A DNA stretch of 59,271 nt from Alphaproteobacteria bacterium (GTDB lineage Bacteria; Pseudomonadota; Alphaproteobacteria; RF32; CAG-239): positions 1 to 59,271 of the forward strand of contig SUUX01000012.1 in assembly GCA_015062305.1 (NCBI GenBank), in the 5' to 3' direction. The stretch's first letter is position 1. Every line of letters begins with the position of its first letter. Under the pieces are notes generated by a model. That model did not search any database. It had not been told where the DNA came from and saw only the letters and a program-made list of their open reading frames with translations. Of this stretch, positions 36,192 to 45,687 are shown one piece after another. Both the position numbers and the translations under genes were made by a program.

Positions 36192-36860
36192 TTATTTCTG
36201 TTCAGCCAGCTTTTTATCCTGAGCCATTGGATCGTGAGCCATAATATCTCCTTTGTATATCCAAACTTTAATGCCGCAGGCACCATAAGTGGTGTGAGCT
36301 GTAGAGGTTGCATAATCAATGTCAGCACGCAATGTGTGCAAAGGTACACGACCCTCACGATAGTGTTCGGTTCTAGCAATTTCTGCACCGCCCAAACGGC
36401 CGGAGCAAGAAACCTTAATACCTTCAGCACCCAAACGCAGAGCTGACTGCATAACGCGCTTCATTGCACGGCGGAAAGCCACACGGCGTTCCAACTGCTG
36501 CGCAACACTGTCAGCCACAAGCTGAGCATCCAATTCAGGTTTTCTAACTTCCAAAATGTTTAATTGCACTTCGGAATCTGTCATTTTTTGAATTTCTTTA
36601 CGCAAGATTTCAATGTCTTGGCCTTTTTTGCCGATTACAACACCTGGACGAGCAGAGTGAATTGTAACACGTGCTTTTTTAGCCGGACGCTCAATAACAA
36701 TCTTACTAATACCAGCTTGTGCCAGTTTTTCTTTCAGAAATTCTTTAATTTTAACATCTTCGTGGAGATAATCTGCATATTTATCATCTGCGAACCAACG
36801 AGAGTCCCAAGTACGGTTAACTCCAAGACGAAGACTTGTAGGATTTACTTTCTGTCCCAT
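36192..36860 (-). CDS. rpsC: 30S ribosomal protein S3
   Basis: S3 lines the mRNA entry channel. The 222-aa product begins [22 protein letters not shown], has a KH type II domain ([17 protein letters not shown]) and the [27 protein letters not shown]-terminal domain. The ATG at 36860 was chosen over the longer frame to 36890, which lies in rplV. Confidence 0.95.
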   Translation of the reverse strand: MGQKVNPTSLRLGVNRTWDSRWFADDKYADYLHEDVKIKEFLKEKLAQAGISKIVIERPAKKARVTIHSARPGVVIGKKGQDIEILRKEIQKMTDSEVQLNILEVRKPELDAQLVADSVAQQLERRVAFRRAMKRVMQSALRLGAEGIKVSCSGRLGGAEIARTEHYREGRVPLHTLRADIDYATSTAHTTYGACGIKVWIYKGDIMAHDPMAQDKKLAEQK

Positions 36861-36864
36861 TAGT

Positions 36865-37242
36865 TTACTCCCCACGCTCAGCAACAACAATAGTCATGTT
36901 TGAAAAAGGCTTCAAAACTCTAGCACCTCTTCCACGACCTCTTGCGTGCATACGTTTCATCACTAACCCTTTGCCCACATAAGCCTCTTTCACAAAAAGC
37001 TTATCAATGTTCAACTGGTGGTTATTTTCAGCATTAGCAATTGCAGATTGCAAAACAGCCAAAGCTACTTTTGCAATTCTCTTCTTAGAAAAGCTAAGCT
37101 CGGCAACAGCCTTAGAAGCACTCAAGCCACGAATTGATTCGGCAACCAAATTCAATTTGCGTGGAGAAGTACGAATAGAGTGACAAACGGCCAAAGCCTC
37201 GTTTGCAGCAACTCTTCTTGCGTCTTTAGACTTGCTCATCAT
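36865..37242 (-). CDS. rplV: 50S ribosomal protein L22
   Basis: L22 reaches into the exit tunnel. The 125-aa product has [19 protein letters not shown] and the tunnel hairpin region ([20 protein letters not shown]). It begins with two ATG codons; the first overlaps the rpsS stop (TAATG), a coupling arrangement. Confidence 0.95.
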   Translation of the reverse strand: MMSKSKDARRVAANEALAVCHSIRTSPRKLNLVAESIRGLSASKAVAELSFSKKRIAKVALAVLQSAIANAENNHQLNIDKLFVKEAYVGKGLVMKRMHARGRGRGARVLKPFSNMTIVVAERGE

Positions 37243-37520
37243 TAACCTCTCTTTGCTTTCTTGTCTGCTGCGTGACCGTAGAATGTACGAGTCGGAGCAA
37301 ACTCACCAAATTTGTGACCAATCATATCCTCAGTAACCAATACAGGGATAAACTTGTGACCATTATGTACACCGAATGTCAAGCCAACAAACTGTGGCAA
37401 CATAGTAGAACGGCGAGACCAGATCTTAATCACTTCATTACGGCTGGAAGCCTTAGCTGCTTCAGCTTTTTTCAGAAGATAGCCATCAACAAACGGCCCT
37501 TTCCATACGGAACGTGTCAT
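37242..37520 (-). CDS. rpsS: 30S ribosomal protein S19
   Basis: S19 forms the head complex with S13. The 92-aa product begins [18 protein letters not shown], and ends [11 protein letters not shown]. The ATG at 37520 is eight bases after AAGGAG; the in-frame TTG six bases upstream is less likely. The stop overlaps the rplV start. Confidence 0.96.
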   Translation of the reverse strand: MTRSVWKGPFVDGYLLKKAEAAKASSRNEVIKIWSRRSTMLPQFVGLTFGVHNGHKFIPVLVTEDMIGHKFGEFAPTRTFYGHAADKKAKRG

Positions 37521-37532
37521 ATGCAAATCTCC

Positions 37533-38369
<837 letters not shown>

Positions 38370-38372
38370 TTT

Positions 38373-38693
38373 TTAAATTCCTGTAGTAACATCAATGTTT
38401 TGACCTTCGGCGAGAGTAACAACGGCTTTCTTAAAGTCAGAACGCTGACCAACATAGCCTCTAAAACGTTTCTCTTTACCAAATTGACGAATTGTGTTCA
38501 CTTTGTTCACCTTAACATTAAAGATTGCCTCTACAGCAGCTTTAACATCATCTTTACTGGCAGACAATGGAACCATAAACGTAACTTTTCCAGCCTCAGA
38601 TGAAATCATAGATTTCTCTGTAATTACCGGACGAACGAGTGTATCGTACATTTTTGCAGTTACATTGTTTGTTTTTTTGCTAGACTTACTCAT
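38373..38693 (-). CDS. rplW: 50S ribosomal protein L23
   Basis: L23 is the exit-site docking protein for SRP and trigger factor. The 106-aa product has [15 protein letters not shown] and [18 protein letters not shown]. The start ATG at 38693 overlaps the rplD stop (ATGA) and follows AGGAGAGAG; a longer frame to 38714 lies inside rplD. Confidence 0.95.
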   Translation of the reverse strand: MSKSSKKTNNVTAKMYDTLVRPVITEKSMISSEAGKVTFMVPLSASKDDVKAAVEAIFNVKVNKVNTIRQFGKEKRFRGYVGQRSDFKKAVVTLAEGQNIDVTTGI

Positions 38694-39310
38694 TTCAATC
38701 TCTCTCCTAAGCAAACAACTGCATCTTTAGTCAAAACCAATTTGTCTTTTCTCAAGATGTCATATACGTTAGCACCAACTGTCGGCAACACATCAACACC
38801 ATTAATGTTTCTAGAGGCCAAGGCAAAGTTCAAATCAACTTCTTTACCATCAATAAACAAGCTGTTAGAAAGACCGCAAGCAGCTAATTTTTCTTTCAGA
38901 TCTTTAGTTTTTGGTTCAGCTAATTTAGCCTCATCAATAATAACTAAATTACCTTCCTTAGCTTTTGCAGAAAGAGCTGTCTTCAAACCAAGTTTTCTAA
39001 ATTTCTTGGTCAATTCATGAGAATGGTCACGAACAACTGGACCAAATACAACTCCACCTTTTCTAAACTGAGTACCTTTGCGAGAACCCTGACGAGCACG
39101 ACCACCACCTTTTTGCTTAAAAGGTTTTGCCGGTGTCAAAGCAACCTCTGAACGGCCTTTGGTTTTGTGATTACCGGACTGAAGTCTGGCTAATTGCCAA
39201 ACAACTACACGGTGCAAAATGTCAGCACGAACTTCCAATCCAAAAATTGAATCATCTAGTTCTATAGAACCAACATTCTTATTTTCTAAATTCAAGATGT
39301 CCTGTTTCAT
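38690..39310 (-). CDS. rplD: 50S ribosomal protein L4
   Basis: L4 extends into the exit tunnel and, in enterobacteria, represses its own S10 operon through the leader RNA. The 206-aa product has the extended loop with [19 protein letters not shown] and [20 protein letters not shown]. It is ATGA-coupled to rplW. The rpsJ leader (about 155 nt) could host an L4 site, but no enterobacterial-type structure was recognised. Confidence 0.96.
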   Translation of the reverse strand: MKQDILNLENKNVGSIELDDSIFGLEVRADILHRVVVWQLARLQSGNHKTKGRSEVALTPAKPFKQKGGGRARQGSRKGTQFRKGGVVFGPVVRDHSHELTKKFRKLGLKTALSAKAKEGNLVIIDEAKLAEPKTKDLKEKLAACGLSNSLFIDGKEVDLNFALASRNINGVDVLPTVGANVYDILRKDKLVLTKDAVVCLGERLK

Positions 39311-39327
39311 AATATCATTCCTCTATC

Positions 39328-40056
39328 TTATGCATTATCAGCCGGGGTTTCAGCATCGGCTTTAACTGCAACAGGTTCATCAACTTTTTTCAAACCAGCA
39401 GGCATTGGCAAAGCAACAGAAGCAGGTTTCTTAATAGCATCTGTGATATAAACCCAGCCATTTTCAGAACCAGGAACACCACCTTTAACCATAATCAAAC
39501 CTTTATCTGCATCAACCGAAACAACTTTCAAGTTCTGAACAGTAACACGTTCATCACCCATATGTCCGGCCATCTTCTTGCCCTTAAATACCTTACCAGG
39601 ATCTTGTCTTTGACCTGTAGAACCATGAGAACGGTGAGAAATTGACACACCGTGAGATGCCTCCAGACCAGCAAAGTTATGACGTTTCATTACACCGGCA
39701 AAACCTTTACCGATAGAAGTTCCACATACATCAACAAACTGCCCCGGAACAAAATGTTCTACAGACAACTTATCACCGACAGAAAGCATGCAATCTTCAG
39801 AAACTCTGAATTCTGCCAATTTTTTCTTCGGTTCTACATTAGCTTTGGCGAAATGACCTTTCAATGGTTTAGAAAGGTTTTTGGCTTTAATGCTACCACA
39901 GCCCAGCTGAACGGCGGAATATCCGTCTTTCTCTTTGGTTCTGATGCTAACAACTTCAAGCCCGTCCACATGCAAAACAGTAACAGGAACATGAGTTCCG
40001 TCCATTTCAAAAATGCGAGACATTCCAAGCTTTTTTGCGATTAGACCCGTACGCAT
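39328..40056 (-). CDS. rplC: 50S ribosomal protein L3
   Basis: L3 starts 50S assembly and reaches the peptidyl-transferase centre. The 242-aa product begins [26 protein letters not shown] and contains [35 protein letters not shown] Pro/Ala-rich C-terminal extension (after about residue 215) is a common alphaproteobacterial feature. Confidence 0.96.
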   Translation of the reverse strand: MRTGLIAKKLGMSRIFEMDGTHVPVTVLHVDGLEVVSIRTKEKDGYSAVQLGCGSIKAKNLSKPLKGHFAKANVEPKKKLAEFRVSEDCMLSVGDKLSVEHFVPGQFVDVCGTSIGKGFAGVMKRHNFAGLEASHGVSISHRSHGSTGQRQDPGKVFKGKKMAGHMGDERVTVQNLKVVSVDADKGLIMVKGGVPGSENGWVYITDAIKKPASVALPMPAGLKKVDEPVAVKADAETPADNA

Positions 40057-40122
40057 TATTTTTTATTTCCTTTTCTTAATTGGTTGACTTTTCCAAAATT
40101 CAAAAAGCCAACATTAACGTTA

Positions 40123-40434
40123 TTACAATTTAATTTCCACATTAACACCGGCAGCCAAATCTAGCTTCATCAAAGCATCAACTGTTTGCGGTGTGGGATC
40201 TACGATATCGAGAAGTCTCTTATGAGTACGAATTTCAAACTGCTCACGAGATTTTTTATCTACGTGCGGAGATCTGTTAACCGTAAATTTCTCGATTCTT
40301 GTTGGTAGAGGAATTGGACCTCTAACATTTGCCCCTGTTCTTTTGGCTGTATGCACAATCTCTTTAGTAGAAAGATCTAGCAAACGATGATCAAAAGCCT
40401 TGAGGCGAATTCTGATATTTTGTGTATCCATCAT
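40123..40434 (-). CDS. rpsJ: 30S ribosomal protein S10
   Basis: S10 is a 30S head protein and also the NusE transcription antitermination factor. The 103-aa product reads [20 protein letters not shown] and ends with [11 protein letters not shown] place the start at the first of two adjacent ATG codons; the AGGA lies 12 bases upstream, so the spacing is long for either. The in-frame extension to 40524 is leader. It is first in the S10 operon. Confidence 0.93.
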   Translation of the reverse strand: MMDTQNIRIRLKAFDHRLLDLSTKEIVHTAKRTGANVRGPIPLPTRIEKFTVNRSPHVDKKSREQFEIRTHKRLLDIVDPTPQTVDALMKLDLAAGVNVEIKL

Positions 40435-40560
40435 ATTAAACACTTTTCCTATAACTAGACGGCACACCTCAGCATTCAGAAGCAGCCGCCTAAACGTTAA
40501 ACTATGCAGAGCCTTGATAAACAAGGGATGCGCTATGTTTTATACCCCAAACAAAAGGCA

Positions 40561-40725
40561 GAGTCGCTCCACCTCATGCTTGTCGTGAGCACCTTGTAAC
40601 ATAACAAAAACAACAATGCAAGTAAAAAAATGAAAAAAAATGAAAAAAAGTCACTTTTAAAATCAGAGCAAAGTCCGACTCAGACTCTGTTTGAGTCCCA
40701 TCACATTTTTTGTCCAAGTCGAGTC
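40561..40725. promoter_or_regulatory. GAGTC cluster between rpsJ and the RHH gene
   Basis: GAGTC/GACTC occurs at 40561-40565, 40677-40681, 40683-40687, 40693-40697 and 40721-40725; four of the five fall within 49 bp. Starts at 40683 and 40693 are 10 bp apart, as in the rpsL cluster. It lies between the leftward S10 promoter and the rightward RHH promoter in the 423-bp gene-free stretch 40435-40857. The rest of this gap is leader RNA and A/T-rich spacer. Confidence 0.55.
40598..40626 (-). promoter_or_regulatory. putative S10 operon promoter
   Basis: On the minus strand TTTACT (40626-40621) and TATGTT (40603-40598) are 17 bases apart, each matching four of six consensus bases. Transcription would start near 40591, leaving a leader of about 155 nt with a CCTTG/CAAGG hairpin and one GAGTC site (40561-40565). 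Confidence 0.4.
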
Positions 40726-40792
40726 TAAAAGATTTTTAACGTCGACTTTTACCCAACCAATCCGATACTCAAAATAAAATTACAGTTATTGG

Positions 40793-40820
40793 TTGCAAAA
40801 TAAAAAAATCATGATATAAA
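40793..40820 (+). promoter_or_regulatory. putative promoter of the RHH gene
   Basis: TTGCAA (40793-40798) and TATAAA (40815-40820) are 16 bases apart, ending 37 bp before the start codon at 40858. Confidence 0.5.
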
Positions 40821-40857
40821 AAAACATAAATATTCATTATAAGCAAAGATATATAAA

Positions 40858-41127
40858 ATGACTAAACTTTCAAGCAAAATACTCAGCGTTAATAATCGCC
40901 GCACAAGCATACGTATGTGCTGCCAAGAGTGGAAATCTCTAGATGACGTCAGCAAATTAGAAAAGCTGCACCGCAATAAAATCATTTCTCTGATAGAGAG
41001 CCACAAATCTGATACATTGGGGTTGGCATATGCAACCAGACTATTTATGATGCTATATTATAAAAAGCTATCCCAACGCCAAAAAGCACAAGACATTTTA
41101 TCTGCGACATTAAAAGAATTACGTTAA
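40858..41127 (+). CDS. ribbon-helix-helix domain protein (RHH_4-like)
   Basis: The 89-aa protein has a beta strand NRRTSIRMCC, a helix starting EWKSLDDVSKLEKL, a second helix HRNKIISLIES, and a later LGLAYATRLFMMLYYKKL helix. This is the pattern of the RHH_4 family seen mainly in alphaproteobacteria (RTSIRLEPEFW..LSELI..AIRLFVLEYYR, from memory). Such proteins usually bind DNA as dimers. It is divergent from the S10 operon across the GAGTC cluster, so it may regulate itself or that operon. The stop overlaps the convergent trmL stop by four bases. Confidence 0.65.
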   Translation: MTKLSSKILSVNNRRTSIRMCCQEWKSLDDVSKLEKLHRNKIISLIESHKSDTLGLAYATRLFMMLYYKKLSQRQKAQDILSATLKELR

Positions 41128-41594
41128 TATATGTTCTGCCATTTAATTTGACGCAAGGCTTCTCCTATCACCATTGTTGCCGAGACAGCAACATTTATTG
41201 ATCTTGCCTTTTCATTCATCGGAATCACCAGTCTTGCGTCTGCAATATCATGCACCTCCTGCGGAACACCTGCAGATTCTCGTCCCATAAGAATAATATC
41301 ATTATCCTTAAATTCAAAATTTACATAAGGCTCAGAAGACTTTGTGGTAAGCAAAATTATTCTTCCATACTCCTCCGAATGCCCTGCCCTATATTGCAAA
41401 AAGTCTTGCCAAGAATCATGACGCCTATAATCGACCATATCCAAATAGTCCATCCCGGCTCTACGCATTGCCTTATCATTAAAAACAAACCCACAGGGTT
41501 CAATAATATCTATTGGCACATCAACACAAGCACAGAGTCTCATCATTGTTCCCGTATTTTGCGGAATATCTGGCTGAAAAAGAGCTAACCGCAT
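41124..41594 (-). CDS. trmL: tRNA (cytidine/uridine-34 2'-O-)-methyltransferase TrmL
   Basis: This SPOUT enzyme methylates the wobble ribose of tRNA-Leu isoacceptors. The 156-aa protein begins MRLALFQPDIPQNTGTMMRLCACV and contains ILMGRESAGVPQ and the knot motif IPMNEKARSINVAVSATMVIGEALRQ. The ATG at 41594 has GGAGG upstream and is preferred to the in-frame start at 41687, which would overlap ychF and add 31 residues without similarity. Confidence 0.92.
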   Translation of the reverse strand: MRLALFQPDIPQNTGTMMRLCACVDVPIDIIEPCGFVFNDKAMRRAGMDYLDMVDYRRHDSWQDFLQYRAGHSEEYGRIILLTTKSSEPYVNFEFKDNDIILMGRESAGVPQEVHDIADARLVIPMNEKARSINVAVSATMVIGEALRQIKWQNIY

Positions 41595-41679
41595 TTCAAA
41601 CCTCCATACATTTATAATAAGGAATTTTCTAGAACCTCCGATAGCAGCTCTAGACGAGTCATTATACAAATATCTCTTC

Positions 41680-42789
41680 TTATACATTAAAGAGAAAATT
41701 CAACAAATCACCATCCTGCACCACATAATCCTTACCTTCTGAACGCATCCTTCCCGCCTCTTTGCAAGCTTGCTCTCCACCAAACTTAACATAGTCATCA
41801 TAAGAAATTGTCTCTGCTCGAATAAAACCACGTTCAAAATCCGAATGAATAATACCAGCGCATTGCGGAGCTTTTGAACCTTTTAGAAAAGTCCAGGCTC
41901 TCACTTCTTTCGGTCCGGCAGTAAAATATGTCTGCAAACCCAATAAATTATACCCTGCATGAATAATCTTTGCTAAACCTGTTTCTGCCAGCCCCAATGC
42001 AGAAAGAAACTCCTGTTTCTCTTCGTCATTTTCCAATTGAGCAACCTCAGATTCAATTTCTGCAGAAATAATCACTGCTTGTGCATTTTCTGCTTTTGCC
42101 TTCGCAAACACTTTTTCCGAAAACTCATTACCTTCTGCGGCAGAATTCTCGTCAACATTACACACATACAACACCGGCTTAGATGTCAAAAGTTGCAACA
42201 TCTTATAAGCTTTATAAGCATCTTTGTTAGACATATCCGGAGCTGCAATCCTGGCCGGTTTTCCAGCTCTTAAAGCCTCCATAATCGGGCCCATAACCGC
42301 AACATTGATTATAGCATCTTTGTCACCGCCTTTTGCTTTTTTATTGGCCTGTTCAAACCTCTTTTCCAAAGACTCAAGATCCGCAATCATCAATTCTGTT
42401 TCTACAATTTCAGCATCACGAATAGGATCTATACTACCTTCAACGTGGGTAATATTTTCATTTTCAAAACAGCGCAAAACATGAACTATGGCATCAACCT
42501 CACGAATATTAGCTAAAAATTGATTGCCAAGACCCTCTCCTTTCGAGGCGCCTTTAACCAATCCTGCAATATCAACAAATTCTAGCTGAGTAGGCACCAC
42601 AGATTTCGGATTTACCATTTCCACCAACTTATCCAAACGCTTGTCTGGAACAGCCACTCTACCGGTATTTGGTTCAATCGTACAAAAAGGGAAATTTGCT
42701 GCTTGTGCGGCAATGGTTTGTGTCAGAGCATTAAACAAAGTAGATTTACCCACATTCGGCAAACCGACAATTCCACAATTAAACCCCAT
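41680..42789 (-). CDS. ychF: redox-regulated ATPase YchF (Obg-like)
   Basis: YchF is an Obg-type P-loop protein that hydrolyses ATP and associates with the ribosome. The 369-aa product has the P-loop GLPNVGKST (9-17), the switch DIAGLVKGASKGEGLGN, and the C-terminal TGS domain (about 285-369, with EVRAWTFLKGSKAPQCAG). I use the ATG at 42789, which follows AAGGAG. It lies 12 bp after pth. Confidence 0.95.
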   Translation of the reverse strand: MGFNCGIVGLPNVGKSTLFNALTQTIAAQAANFPFCTIEPNTGRVAVPDKRLDKLVEMVNPKSVVPTQLEFVDIAGLVKGASKGEGLGNQFLANIREVDAIVHVLRCFENENITHVEGSIDPIRDAEIVETELMIADLESLEKRFEQANKKAKGGDKDAIINVAVMGPIMEALRAGKPARIAAPDMSNKDAYKAYKMLQLLTSKPVLYVCNVDENSAAEGNEFSEKVFAKAKAENAQAVIISAEIESEVAQLENDEEKQEFLSALGLAETGLAKIIHAGYNLLGLQTYFTAGPKEVRAWTFLKGSKAPQCAGIIHSDFERGFIRAETISYDDYVKFGGEQACKEAGRMRSEGKDYVVQDGDLLNFLFNV

Positions 42790-42801
42790 AATCAAAACTC
42801 C

Positions 42802-43377
42802 TTATTTTTTACATTGCAAATCGCCAAGCTTATTACAAAAAGCAGCAATTCCTTCTTTTATCAAAATTCCTATTATTTCACAAATTAAATCAATTTCTTT
42901 TTCAACCACTTCTGCATCTGCTTTAGAAAAACGGCTCAACACATGGTTAACAACCGCTTCACCTCCCTGATTAGGATGCCCTACACCAATTCTGATTCGA
43001 TTATAACTATTACCAATTGCAGCATCAATAGACTTCAACCCGTTGTGGCCTCCGGCCCCCCCACCCTGTTTTGCCTTAATCTTCCCTACCGGCAAATCCA
43101 TATCATCATGAACAACTATAACATTTTGCGGAAGAATCTTATAAAAATTAGCAGCTTTCACTACTGAATTACCGGAAAGATTCATATAAGTATGAGGCTT
43201 TAGAATATACACTTTTTCACCGGCAATTTTTCCTTCGGCAATAACCCCATCAAATTTTGCCTTAAAAGGGCCAAAACCATAAGCTTGGGCAATCTCGTCC
43301 ACAGCCATAAATCCGACATTATGACGAGTTCTTTCATATTCGCTACCGGGATTACCCAAACCTACAATTAAAAACAT
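42802..43377 (-). CDS. pth: peptidyl-tRNA hydrolase
   Basis: Pth recycles peptidyl-tRNA released from stalled ribosomes. The 191-aa product begins MFLIVGLGNPGSEYERTRHNVGF, with Asn 10 and catalytic His 19 of the family, and has HDDMDLPVGKIKAKQGGGAGGHNGLKS. The start at 43377 was chosen because of family alignment; the longer ORF to 43446 runs into the palindromic element. It follows rplY, a conserved order. Confidence 0.93.
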   Translation of the reverse strand: MFLIVGLGNPGSEYERTRHNVGFMAVDEIAQAYGFGPFKAKFDGVIAEGKIAGEKVYILKPHTYMNLSGNSVVKAANFYKILPQNVIVVHDDMDLPVGKIKAKQGGGAGGHNGLKSIDAAIGNSYNRIRIGVGHPNQGGEAVVNHVLSRFSKADAEVVEKEIDLICEIIGILIKEGIAAFCNKLGDLQCKK

Positions 43378-43417
43378 TTCTTCACTCACCAATAGTTCAT
43401 GCTTTGAGACTAATAAT

Positions 43418-43498
43418 AAGAATTTAGGGTGGCGACACCGAAACATACAAAAACGTACATAAGGATGTCGTCACCCCGCTAATTCTGTATTAGCCGTC
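43418..43498. repeat. palindromic element C between rplY and pth
   Basis: The arms (GACTAATA...AGAATT...GGGTGGCGACACC from 43418, and GGATGTCGTCACCCC...AATTCT...TATTAG...GTC to 43498) are imperfect inverted repeats of about 35 bp. The apex holds CATAC, six bases (AAAAAC), and GTACAT (43444-43460), as in the elements at 31418 and 47932. Confidence 0.65.
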
Positions 43499-43509
43499 CA
43501 AAATACAGA

Positions 43510-43800
43510 CTATTTTCTAACAAAGTCAACGTGAACCGGAGCATCAGATACAGGGTGGAACTGAACATCCTGGCATTTAACCTTGTGTTTCTTACCATCC
43601 AAAACGATTTCTATATCAGCATCATAGAAACCAACAGTATCCAAAGCTTTTTCCAATTCTACAGGGTGCAAAGAAATCATAACAGATTCTTTTTTACCAC
43701 CATAAATAACGGCAGGAACACGACCCTCACGACGACATGCACGAGCTGCCCCCTTACCTGCTTTCTCACGCTTTTCAGCATTAAATGTAATATCTACCAT
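43510..43800 (-). CDS. rplY: 50S ribosomal protein L25 (single-domain form)
   Basis: L25 binds 5S rRNA. The 96-aa product shows the L25 N-terminal domain (AGKGAARACRREGRVPAVIYGG) and ends QFHPVSDAPVHVDFVRK. It lacks the C-terminal CTC/TL5 domain that many alphaproteobacterial L25 proteins carry (about 200 aa), so it is the short enterobacterial-like type. It is followed by pth and ychF in the usual order. Confidence 0.9.
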   Translation of the reverse strand: MVDITFNAEKREKAGKGAARACRREGRVPAVIYGGKKESVMISLHPVELEKALDTVGFYDADIEIVLDGKKHKVKCQDVQFHPVSDAPVHVDFVRK

Positions 43801-43872
43801 TGTAAAAATCCTTAAACAAAAAATTCAACAATCATCATGCGACCTCCAGGGGTGTCTGCACGATTAGGCAGA

Positions 43873-43901
43873 GTCTTACAACCTTTTTTTATTTTTTTCA
43901 A
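43873..43901 (-). promoter_or_regulatory. putative rplY promoter with overlapping GAGTC
   Basis: On the minus strand TTGAAA (43901-43896) and TAAGAC (43878-43873) are 17 bases apart. A GAGTC site (43871-43875) overlaps the -10 element, like the rpsL promoter where GAGTC touches it. Confidence 0.4.
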
Positions 43902-43923
43902 GATTTTTTTACACAAAAAAACC

Positions 43924-43957
43924 GAAGAGCCGGTTACTTTTCAGTAACCAGCTCCTC
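43924..43957 (-). terminator. terminator overlapping the end of the 167-aa protein gene
   Basis: A stem of about 13 pairs (GAAGAGCCGGTTACT with AGTAACCAGCTCCTC, two mismatches) and a four-base loop overlap the last codons, with a T run (43920-43914) on the minus strand. Confidence 0.75.
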
Positions 43958-44437
43958 GTCCAAAATTGGCATCACTTGCAACAGCATCGGATTTCCCTCA
44001 TTATTAAGCTGCACAAATACCATCACAGCAACATCTTCTGCTCCCTCAAAAGCATCTCCCATAGCAACAGCTTCCATTTTAACCCCGTTAATTTCAAGCT
44101 CACCCCAATATTGTCCTTTTTCGTTTTTCTCTCCACAAGAAAATTTTCCAATAGGAAAATCAACCAAAAAAGAAATAATATTTGCATACAACTGATTCAA
44201 GCTTCTCTTTTGCATGATAAGATTGAACAAAAACAAACAAAGCAAAAATAAAACGGAATTTTGAGAAACATCTTGTAAGGAAACAATTGCAACAGCGGTA
44301 AGAACAATCATATTAAACCATTTTTTTGTAGTTTTATATGTTGCAATACTTTTTAAACTAATAACCACAGGCAAATAACTTATAAGACCAAACACCACTA
44401 TTGCCACAATCATAACTATGCTAACAATCTTCTCCAT
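43934..44437 (-). CDS. hypothetical membrane protein
   Basis: The 167-aa product has two or three N-terminal spans (about 4-25, 40-56, 60-75) and a soluble C-terminal domain with GQYWGELEINGVKMEAVAMGD, which could be a small beta barrel. No family recognised. Its start overlaps the end of the 44421-44714 gene by 17 bp, so the two form an operon. Confidence 0.55.
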   Translation of the reverse strand: MEKIVSIVMIVAIVVFGLISYLPVVISLKSIATYKTTKKWFNMIVLTAVAIVSLQDVSQNSVLFLLCLFLFNLIMQKRSLNQLYANIISFLVDFPIGKFSCGEKNEKGQYWGELEINGVKMEAVAMGDAFEGAEDVAVMVFVQLNNEGNPMLLQVMPILDEELVTEK

Positions 44438-44714
44438 CTTTCATTTCTTTTTGATTATCACTACAATGTTCAAGGCACCAAAGACCTTCATAACAATCAA
44501 CTCCTATGACATTAAAAAAATCATCTTTAGGCACAGAACCTTCATCCCAGAAAAAATATCCTTCTCTTTCTCGTCCTCTCCAAAAGAACTTACAAGAATA
44601 CTCCGAGGGATCTTCTGTTTTTTTAACGTCATATATACGCACAGAAACGAACATAAAATCAGATACATAGTACATAGCCGCTATAACAGCCAAACACAAT
44701 AAAATCCACACCAT
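44421..44714 (-). CDS. small signal-anchored hypothetical protein
   Basis: The 97-aa product has one N-terminal hydrophobic segment (about 3-22), then a polar domain with several cysteines (YSCKFF, IGVDCYEGLWCLEHCS), which suggests a periplasmic disulphide-bonded protein. It is first in a two-gene unit with the 167-aa membrane protein gene. Function unknown. Confidence 0.5.
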   Translation of the reverse strand: MVWILLCLAVIAAMYYVSDFMFVSVRIYDVKKTEDPSEYSCKFFWRGREREGYFFWDEGSVPKDDFFNVIGVDCYEGLWCLEHCSDNQKEMKDGEDC

Positions 44715-44784
44715 ATTCTTAAAGTTTAAAATAATTAATTATCTTTAAATATCTTTAGACAAAACATAAACAAAAGTCAACAAA

Positions 44785-44814
44785 AAAACCGCCTGAGTTT
44801 TCTCAGACGGTTTT
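44785..44814 (-). terminator. terminator of the 44818-45456 gene
   Basis: AAAACCG-C-CTGAG and CTCAG-A-CGGTTTT pair with one mismatch around a TTTT loop directly after the stop, with a T run on the minus strand. Confidence 0.85.
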
Positions 44815-44817
44815 AAA

Positions 44818-45456
44818 CTAGAGTTTTTCTCCCAGATTCTCGATTAAGCCGCTAGGCAAATAAATCTTATATTTGCCATCAATCTTAACCATGGTCGCAT
44901 AGCTAAAATGGTAGATTTCTTCGGCCGGCCAAAGCTTTGAAAGCTCGTTTTCCGCACAAACAAATTTTTGTTCGCCGCTCTTGTCTTCAAAAAACCAATG
45001 CCTTCCTACCAGCCTTGAGCGTTTGGTCCACCCAATCAAGAACTCTCCTTTGGCAAAAGAATATATTGCCCTGACCTTTGAATTTCTACGCTGAGCCAAA
45101 ACTGCACATTCAGACGCATAATCCATGCCCTTCAAACGATACGGATGCTCAAACTCCCAAACCTCACCACTATGACGATAAAATGTTACTATTCCGCCTT
45201 CTTGTGCCACAATCACATGCGATGTTACACGAATAAAGTTAAATTTTATCGGAATAACAATCTCTCCGCTTGAGTTCATGACCCCCACATAACCTTTATG
45301 GTCAATTTTTATAAAACCGGCACGGGTTACAAGAACATAATCAAACTTCCGCTCTTCGCGCTCAACGGCAAACTCTGCAGACAGATTTTGAGCATCGTCT
45401 TCAAATGTCAAAATCTCAACCGTTTGCCTGTCAACAATTCTAGCAATCTTTTTCAT
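44818..45456 (-). CDS. WG-repeat-like hypothetical protein
   Basis: The 212-aa protein has no signal peptide and consists of short beta-rich lines such as GFIKIDHKGYVGVMNSSGEIVIPIKF, which match the WG (beta-propeller-like) repeat pattern, and later KIDGKYKIYLPSGL. Function unknown; WG proteins are often surface or interaction modules. It is monocistronic, between its own terminator and the pnp end. Confidence 0.6.
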   Translation of the reverse strand: MKKIARIVDRQTVEILTFEDDAQNLSAEFAVEREERKFDYVLVTRAGFIKIDHKGYVGVMNSSGEIVIPIKFNFIRVTSHVIVAQEGGIVTFYRHSGEVWEFEHPYRLKGMDYASECAVLAQRRNSKVRAIYSFAKGEFLIGWTKRSRLVGRHWFFEDKSGEQKFVCAENELSKLWPAEEIYHFSYATMVKIDGKYKIYLPSGLIENLGEKL

Positions 45457-45640
45457 AGTAATCGATTTTTAATTGGTTAATAATTTTATTTATTACCCAT
45501 CATATATCCCCAAAAGACACCGAGTCAAGCAAAACTTGGCTTCTGTTTCCCTATGTATTAAGCGACATTAAACCATCTTCAGCTCTTCGTTGTATTCACT
45601 CTATCAAATAGAAAAGATACTCCCTAAATCTCAATAAAAA

Positions 45641-45662
45641 AGCTCGAGCCATAGCCCGAGCC
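45641..45662 (-). terminator. pnp terminator
   Basis: GCTCG and CGAGC with two further inner pairs form a short hairpin 26 bp after the pnp stop, followed by TTTTTT on the minus strand. Confidence 0.75.
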
Positions 45663-45687
45663 TTTTATATAATCACCGGATAGATTT

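Noticed and set aside
41595..41687. N-terminal extension of trmL and a CTAGA/TCTAG palindrome in it
   Set aside because: The extension overlaps ychF, has no family similarity, and the ATG at 41594 has a good Shine-Dalgarno; the palindrome lacks the GTAC tip of the other elements.
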